In this document: positions 57,191 through 64,000 of the stretch, in pieces | How positions within the stretch are numbered: position 1 is the stretch's first letter | Layout of the letters: each line of letters opens with the position of its first letter | Assembly: GCA_030159075.1 (NCBI GenBank) | Contig: BROG01000266.1 | Coordinates: 757,501-821,500 of the forward strand | Direction of reading: 5' to 3' | Length of the DNA stretch: 64,000 nucleotides | Source: Atrina japonica | Taxonomy: Eukaryota > Mollusca > Bivalvia > Pterioida > Pinnidae | The notes under the pieces: model-generated | Seen by the model: the letters and a program-made list of their open reading frames with translations, nothing else | Database searches by the model: none | Told to the model about the DNA's origin: nothing | Position numbers and translations under genes: made by a program

Positions 57191-58492
57191 TGATCGGTTT
57201 AAGTCCGATTTACCTGTTTTTCTACTGCCACTGGTTTAGGCCATCCCGTTTATAAATGATGGTATTTATTTCCAATGATAAAATCCTATTTTGAAGGAGT
57301 ATGTTTGAAAGGATCAAATAATATTTTACTTACAATCACAAATGCAGAGAAATTTCGTAAAACTGAAATTTCATATTTTTGGTTGATACCAATGGATTTC
57401 AAGGAGGTATAGCTAATTGGGACTGTTATCAGTGTACCTTTCAGTGGTAACTCTTGATATGATGGGTAGCCTGTGGTAATATATATTATTTCATTCTTCT
57501 TGATAATATTTGAACATAGAATTTCTTTTCCATGACCAAGGCTTCAGTAAATATATATTTAATTTTTCATCCGTTTGATAATCAGCTCTTTGCTTTTTTT
57601 ACACAAAGTTCAAACTCTTGTACCGAAGAGAGAAAAGAGACCCACCATCAATCCTAACTTAGAGAGATCCCTACTCATCCTCATTGGCATGAAAAACAAA
57701 ATTTTTTTTTTTGTACAAGATGTTTGTTATCTAATGTTTGAAATCCTGTAATTCATTAGCTGGAGTACACCTGTATGGGTTTTGTAGTTTTATAGCTGTG
57801 AGGGCAATGCTATTCTGCATGTGAACTGTAAATACCAGTAAATACTTACAGCCCAGTGTTAGGATTTCTCCACAAATATTTTTCCACTAGGAATTCAGAA
57901 TTTTAAAAACTACTTTTCCAGTGTAACAAATCCTGTGACTTTGCCCTTCACTATTATGACAACTGCGTATTATAGGTTATATATCTTTGGTTTTTGCTGC
58001 CTTTGAAACTTCCAACTCTTAAAACCAAACCGTGACTTTGGCAAAACTGAACAATGAAATATTGTAATTCATAATTTCCAACTTGAGGCTAACCCTACCC
58101 TATTATCACTACAGACCATAATAGACTCTTCAAAGACAATAGAAAGGAGCGTACTATTTAGATAATCAGGGTCGAAGAGGTTAAATTAAGATTTTCCAAA
58201 GAAAAATTTACATCTGAACATAAATTGATACATTTGAATCAATATCAGATGTACATTTTATTCTATCATTTCCATTTATATTTGGCCATTCTTGGGGGAA
58301 ATTGTGTTAAGTTGACTTTCTTAACATTGGGTACACCTTTGTTTAGTGTGTAGAAGAAAGGAGGACGTGAAAGTGCTATTTTTTTATCCCAAATCATGTA
58401 ATTTTTTCCCTTTGTTCATTGTTTTGTCAAAGTTGTATAATAGAAATGGTGTTATGCGTAGTCTGAAAGTAAATATATATATATATGCATAT

Positions 58493-58566
58493 TGTACATA
58501 ATATGTATTGGAGATGGCAAAATGTAGTCATATATTTCTGAATTTTCATGTGTGTTTTTGTAAATA
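58493..58566 (+). promoter_or_regulatory. Pair of UGUANAUA sites in the putative Pumilio 3'UTR
   Basis: TGTACATA at 58493-58500 and TGTAAATA at 58559-58566 are the closest pair among ten matches. They fit the recognition sequence predicted from this protein's own PUF repeats. Confidence 0.5.
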
Positions 58567-61500
58567 TACATAAGTCTTTTCTTCATATATATAAATATAT
58601 ATATATATATATATTTAACATATTCAATTGTACTCAACTTTTATATATAGATGCCACAGATTGCTAATTATTCATGTAGACCTTAACATTCCAGGAAGTT
58701 TTTCTCTGGAAGAAGCTTGTTTAATGACGAAAATCACTAACTGCAGGTTTGGTTTGATCTTTGATTTGAATAGAGTGAAACTTGCAACAAAATGTCAGAT
58801 GTAGAAAACAAAGTTGCTGTCCCATATCCCACATATTTAAGGGGTATTAGCTGTGTTTTTCCCAAAATTTTCTTTGTTTTTACTTCTTAGATTGATGAAC
58901 AATAACAAAAAAAAAGAATGTACACAGACGTTAAATTTCTTTCAATTCTTATATATTTTGTGAAAATAGCTTGAGAAACCCAGTTTGGCAATTATTCATT
59001 TACGAATGATTAATTCGACCTTACTGTTTGTTTATGCATACAACTCTGAATCTGATGTTATTTTCACAAAATAAATAGGAATTGTGGTGTTACGTGTACC
59101 TCATGCATGTGCCATTTTCTGTGATGATAAAGGTCTTAAAATCTGCTAACCAATAATATTGATGGGTCAAATACCATGATAATAAAATATCTCTGAAATG
59201 AACGATAACAAATGCAATGTGTAAACATATAGCTGGTGTGTGAGGAATGGTTGTAAATCCTTCAAAAAAGAATGACCTCGCATTATTTTACACATTTTAG
59301 ATGCGAAGCATACTTCTAGGGAAAACGGTCTGACATTTTGATATGAGCTTTCTATAATTCAAAAAGCTTTTTTCTGGGATCTGGTATTTTTTACCTGCAG
59401 TTCAGGTAGTATTTTGTTCAACACAGGAGAAAGTGTTTTAAGTAGGTTAAGTGATGTGTAGAGTTTTTCCCTGCTTGTAACCAGCTGCTGTAAATCGCAA
59501 TGGATAAATGATTGACAAATCTGTATACAGGTTTTCTTTTTATTGGTGGAATGTTGTTTTACTTTTGTTGTTACACATTGTAACTTATTAGTTGTCTAAA
59601 TAATCAGAATGTTAGCTTTGGTCGATGTGCTTGTAAATTATAAACACAAGGGTCCAATTAGTGTTAAGTGTTTGCATTATTTAACATTGTGCCGGTAAAT
59701 TTAATTATTAATGTATAACAAGGGTTTAAGCCCAAAAATCATTGATGCTAGTGATGTTGAGATGTTTCTTTGCTTCGACAAGTTGCACTGTTTTGTCATG
59801 GTCAAAACCTGTCCAAGGACACAAAGCACAAATTCCATTCGGAGGGGATACTTGTAAAATTGCTAAGACTGTCAAAGCTTTGAAAGAAGTGATCATTAAG
59901 AACATATGAAAAGCCCTTAACTTCTTAACTTGATGCTCCCATCCAGCACATTCTAGCATCAATGCAAGGATGCTACTTCGTGAAGAATATCTGGATTGTG
60001 TTTGTCTGGAGTTTTACTTGGTACAAAATGTTTTGTATGACCTGATAATGTAGATTTTAGTTGCAGTGGTTAGCGAGAGAGAATGCTTGCTATTGGAATA
60101 TTGATAAATAACTGTTGTCTGTCTCATATTTCCTTTTCGAATTTTTTATGTTATCAATTTTGTCTGTATCTTCGGCTTTTATAGACTAGTATTGAATGTA
60201 CAGTGTGAATTTCATATTTCAATTTCTTTGTACAAGGAATTTTGAAGGATCCCAAATCCATTTAGCATTTGTGAATATTTCCTTTCTCCTGTAAATGAAG
60301 ACATTAGTTTACAACATGGTCGTGATCATCTCGTGTTGTGCTTTCAAGTATTTTCTGATTCTGTTTTAGGAAAAGAAAAAGTTCCCCTCTTGTAAATAAG
60401 ATCAACTTCATGCAGATCCATAATAAGAATTTGGATTGGTTTTTCACATACATTAAAATACATTTATATCGTTTCCAATTTTTGTCATTTTCACAATTTG
60501 GATACTTCCTACTACCTTGTAACCAGCACTGGCATTATAAATGAGTAGTCATTTGACATGTAGTGAATTTCATTATGAATAGACTGACTTGATAAATAGA
60601 TATGGTCTGAAACTCTGGTATATATGGCCATTACAGGGTACAGAAAATCAAAGGGAGGTAATTTTATCGTCTTTTTTTTCCTAGATATAACCATGTTCAT
60701 ATATTTGATATATTAGTGTTGATAAGCATGTGTGGATATAACCATATATTTTCCAGTCGTTTATGTATAGCCCATGTAGAAATTTCCTGTATATAAATAT
60801 ATATATTATGTGTCAAACATTATTGTACATTTTGTCAAATATTTTTTTCTGGAAATTTTGTAAAAATGTTGATAGATGTACAGAAGAGATATAGAACTTG
60901 CACAAAATGTTATATAAATAGAAGACCTACAAAAGATATGCCATGTCAGACTCTAGGACATGTAATATATATAGGCCTGCACAAGGATATATAATTATAT
61001 ATATCTATACATATACTTGATGTATATAAAGTGTACAGACTCATGTAGAGAGTTCCCAACTTGTAAAGTGTTTCCTTCATTGTAAAAAAATCATGCAAAG
61101 CAAAAGTGTAAAGAAACTTCAACCCTGTAAATTTTTGAAACCAATTTCATTCATTTGATGGTTATGTACACAATAGAAGTGTAAAGTTCATACAGCTGTA
61201 TAGTTGATTTAGTATCATGGTCATTCAAGTGTTTGATTTAGCATATCCTTTGAAGGGCAACTAAGGTCAAACTTCCCCATTGTAAAAACAATTTTTTTAA
61301 AGGGTCTGGACCCAATGTCACAGCAGATGAAGTTACTTGATTGAAACTTTTGGAAGGTGCAATAAAAATTCATCACACGTAGTTCTCTTCATCTGTAAAT
61401 TTCATAAATATTTCGACCCTTGCAGTTCTCGATACTGACAAACCTGCTATATAAACAATTGTCATTCCCTTGTGTGGTAAAGTATATACTGTATACAGGG

Positions 61501-62294
61501 TTTTTTTTCGGTCCCTGTAATTTTTGTCCTTGTACACATGCAAACGGTTTCACTCTTTTTAAATTGGCCCAGATTTAAAAAAAAAAAAATTAAGTTCCAA
61601 TATGATTTTATTTCATTTCAAAGTTTTTATTTGACAAATAACACTTGTACATGTCTACCTAAGTTTTTCTCACGATTTTTGTGTGATGGTTTAAAATGAA
61701 ATATATTATAAATACTCTTTGCAAATATTTAAAATAGATGAATGCTCAGTTTTGAATTCGCCCACTGGTAATAAGGGCAAAAGGGGCTAAAAGTTCACCT
61801 GTATACAGTATTCCACAGCTTTACTGTGATGGGATATCATCTCTCCACCATTGGTTTATTCAAGCGTACGTCTTTTTCACCTTGACTGTAATCAATAATT
61901 TAACTATTCTTTACTGTTTTATTGGGTTCATTTCGGACCGTGCTCAGTCATTAACTCGTCAAGCCCTGTGGTCACATTTAGAGTCGCCCAGATTATAAAT
62001 AGTATGGTTTACTGTCATAATTCAGGAGTGAACAAATTTATATTGCATGTAAAATTATAATGAAATTATGATTCAAAATCGTACACACCTGATTTCTGAG
62101 AGCGGACTGTTCTTTGAAATGGGTAGGTCTAAATGTGACTTATGGGGTAGATGAGATAAGAAGATAAAACCACATGTGAAGTTGTAGATTTTATGTAAAC
62201 TCTGAGTTGTGCAGCTTTCTGTCAGTGTGTACATCTTGTATAAAATGTTCATGTGAAACATTACAATTTACAATTTGTGTTTTGCAAGTAATGA

Positions 62295-62300
62295 AATAAA
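62295..62300 (+). promoter_or_regulatory. Candidate distal polyadenylation signal
   Basis: AATAAA in atgaaataaagattctgatt, followed by a T-rich stretch. It is the last good signal before the repeat-rich intergenic DNA. Confidence 0.45.
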
Positions 62301-62439
62301 GATTCTGATTTCATTATGGTATGAATATATACTTTGCATTCTTTGTATTTTTATTTCATTTTGCATGTGGAAATGACGCAAGTTTAATCTGAGAATTCCG
62401 AGCGAACACTCTGATTGAATGTCTGGATTTTGGATATAT

Positions 62440-62755
62440 CATACTCTGCCTGTGGTGGTAGAGTGTTAATTTCACATGTAGGAGGTCCATGATTTGATCC
62501 CCAGTACCAAGTCATACTGGATACTTTGGAAATGTTACTGTAGAGGCTGTTCCTTGGACATGTTTGGCATACAAAGTGAAAGTCAAGGTAGTTCAGATGA
62601 AATTTAAATATGGGGTATCGTATCACAGTAGATGTGGCAGGTAAACAAACCCTCACTACATTGTCGTCAGTCCATAGCACAGGCCAAAATTTGTAGCACG
62701 TTATCTGAAGCTGGTAACATCTCTATATAAGTGAACAGTGGGACTAATTTTTAAA
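62440..62755 (+). mobile_element. Diverged SINE-A-like element, copy 5
   Basis: Head tggtggtagagtgttaattt and tgatttgatccccag (A/B-box-like). Body tatcacagtagatgtggcag, aaaccctcactacattgtcg and ataagtgaacagtgggact follow SINE-A order with many differences. Confidence 0.6.
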
Positions 62756-63015
62756 TGTACCACATGATGACAGATAATGTTTGTGCGGTACTAGTAATAT
62801 CTCTTATGGTGATGGAACATAAGTAATCTCTCCGCTGAAATGACGTTAGCGCGGGATATCGTCTTGTAGCATCATTCCATCACTAATAGAAATGGTAGTC
62901 CCACACGCGTTCTTGTGTATCGCATGGGACATGAATCGGTCCCATACGTGGTAGGATGTTGAGCAATAATGATGATAAAAAGCAGGGATATAACACTACT
63001 TGTATTTTGAAGTTA

Positions 63016-63102
63016 TTAACCCATTCGTCCCTGTAGACACATTTGGGCTGACCCAAGTCATTGATTTACAGAAAAGTCCCATTGTTTTTCATGGGTTGTT
63101 AA
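63016..63102 (+). mobile_element. TTAA-type MITE, complete copy 8 (87 bp)
   Basis: TTAA at both ends (63016-63019 and 63099-63102). Termini cccattcgtccctgta and catgggttg. Core gctgacccaagtcattgatt. Confidence 0.78.
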
Positions 63103-63955
63103 ATTAATATGTTGTCCAGAACAAAGCAGTGGGTACAACATAAGTGAAAGTGAGAATGACCCTAGTCACTTAAGAATGTTTTGACAAAATTATTTCCTTT
63201 TGATGAGATCATATAGTAATACTATTTCCCTTTATAAATCGACCAAATTTACTTTTTATCCGTCGTCAAAAGTTTTTGGACAACTGATTTGAACATCAGA
63301 TGCGCTAATCTATTGTAATGTAATTTTTCTGTTAAAAGTTGGAAAATTGAGTATGCTTACCTACAATTGTGGTCATGGCATGAAAAAAACCCATCAAAAC
63401 CTGTTTCATAGGTGATTATAATTTTAACATGGATATAACGTGATTATACAGGAAATACAAGTAGCAACTATATAACTTGGTTGGTACAGGTCTTGAGCAG
63501 TGGTTATATAAAACATGTACAGGCCTTGGGGTGGGGAGTCATTTTGCAAACTGAATGCAGCTTTATATGGTTTTACATCCTGTCGGGTGTGGTTAAAACT
63601 GAACCATTGGTTCTCTAAGAATTTAAAAATGCATAAAATGTAATTTTAAAAAATCATTTCATATTGCTAGGGGTGGCCTTGACATTTGACAAAATGATGT
63701 AACAACTTTTTTTATATATCTTCCTCTAATACAAAATGTCAGTTTTCAGTTAAAGTGCTATTAGTAAAGGGTGAAGACTACCCTATGTCATTTGATGTGC
63801 TGGCTTGTGGCTCCTTTATGAACATGTTCTCATTTGCAATATAGATATTGAATCAATAATCTTACCCAATTTGAAAGAATTCTGATCATTGGTTCACCAG
63901 AAAATAATATTTAAAGGTGCATCATATTTTAATCCCAGCCCATTTTCCTTTGCAG
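63103..63955. other. Intergenic DNA, nothing recognised
   Basis: No open frame with gene-like features and no repeat shared with the rest of the window was noticed. Confidence 0.4.
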
Positions 63956-64000
63956 AGTTTATGCAGCTTCAGATGGAGATACTTACTGTAAAGGTTGGTT
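63956..64000 (+). other. Possible exon of a next gene at the window edge
   Basis: A good acceptor, cattttcctttgcag, ends at 63955, and two frames stay open to the edge. One reads VYAASDGDTYCKGW. A run of 45 nt is too short to identify a family. Confidence 0.25.

Larger units (their letters stand above)
13428..62320 (+). other. PUM: Pumilio (PUM1/PUM2-type) gene, whole locus
   Basis: Sequence-specific cytoplasmic RNA-binding repressor. PUF proteins bind UGUANAUA in 3'UTRs and recruit deadenylation and translational-repression factors. Twenty coding exons sum to 3210 nt (1069 residues), close to vertebrate PUM2. All introns are GT-AG and all phases agree. The order is a short N-terminal region with the conserved DDAAVDYYFQR block, the LGVDMVEYVLGGSP block, glutamine-rich and Asn/Ser-rich middle regions, and the C-terminal PUF domain from about residue 708. 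The PUF base-reading triplets in repeats 1-8 are S/R/Q, N/Y/Q, C/R/Q, N/H/Q, C/R/Q, N/Y/Q, S/N/E and N/Y/Q. Compatible with one PUM1/2 co-orthologue, as expected outside vertebrates. The 5' end is not resolved. Confidence 0.95.
53634..62320 (+). other. PUM: Putative Pumilio 3'UTR
   Basis: No coding exon is supported between the stop and the AATAAA at 62295-62300. Earlier AATAAA signals lie near 54412, 55294, 55569 and 61362, so shorter ends are likely too. UGUANAUA matches start at 54453, 54652, 56301, 56766, 57827, 58493, 58559, 60391, 60788 and 61021. From about 61050 to 61400 there is a dense run of TGTAAA words. MITE remnants (54222, 57098) and a 46-bp duplication (56038) are inside. The far 3' boundary is inferred from the last polyadenylation signal only. 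Confidence 0.5.

Noticed and set aside
1..64000. CRISPR array
   Set aside because: The only regular array (7894-8262) is a plain 38-bp tandem repeat without unique spacers, in animal DNA.

Overview
The window looks like animal nuclear DNA: AT-rich, with small exons in long introns, canonical GT-AG splice sites and many short interspersed repeats. The gene content (a bilaterian Pumilio, a Polinton-like element and two tRNA-headed SINE families) fits a lophotrochozoan, most likely a mollusc. The mollusc call is inference. There are three zones.

Zone 1 (1 to about 11.5 kb) is a Polinton/Maverick (adintovirus-like) element, cut by the left window edge. Nine tightly packed minus-strand genes, read right to left, are: packaging ATPase (6422-5752), lysine-rich basic protein (5699-5188), C2H2 zinc-finger protein (5177-4688), pX-like basic protein (4620-4255), a Polinton-type protein of unknown role (4252-3365), integrase with chromodomain (3404-2304), a small membrane protein (2332-2000), a putative minor capsid protein (1932-1416) and the hexon-like major capsid protein (1383-43). 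A divergent plus-strand proline-rich gene (6685-7026) shares a promoter region with the ATPase. Seven of the minus-strand genes carry 13 frameshifts between them, mostly in homopolymers, and I found no substitution-type nonsense codon. To the right lies a terminal-repeat-like zone (7.1-8.9 kb) with a 38-bp tandem array and an ETS/YY1/CCAAT/CRE cluster. A second, inverted copy of the element, cut by serial internal deletions to about 0.7 kb, sits at 10.56-11.26 kb. Still smaller derivatives lie at 10.2, 15.2-15.5 and 48.4-48.65 kb. No DNA polymerase B gene is in the window.

Zone 2 (13.4-62.3 kb) is one plus-strand gene, a Pumilio (PUM1/PUM2-type) RNA-binding translational repressor. I resolve 20 coding exons, including a 15-nt microexon, giving 1069 residues with every splice phase consistent. 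The C-terminal PUF domain has eight repeats whose base-reading residues match those that read UGUANAUA. The long putative 3'UTR holds ten UGUANAUA matches, which suggests self-regulation.

Zone 3 is the repeat content of the introns and flanks: two SINE families, MITEs with 8-bp target duplications (hAT-like), a TTAA-flanked MITE family (piggyBac-like), a TACCGTATTTGACCC-ended MITE, other DNA-transposon remnants and TA microsatellites. Several insertions are nested, so their relative ages can be read. From 62.3 kb to the right edge I see only repeats and one possible exon of a next gene at the edge.
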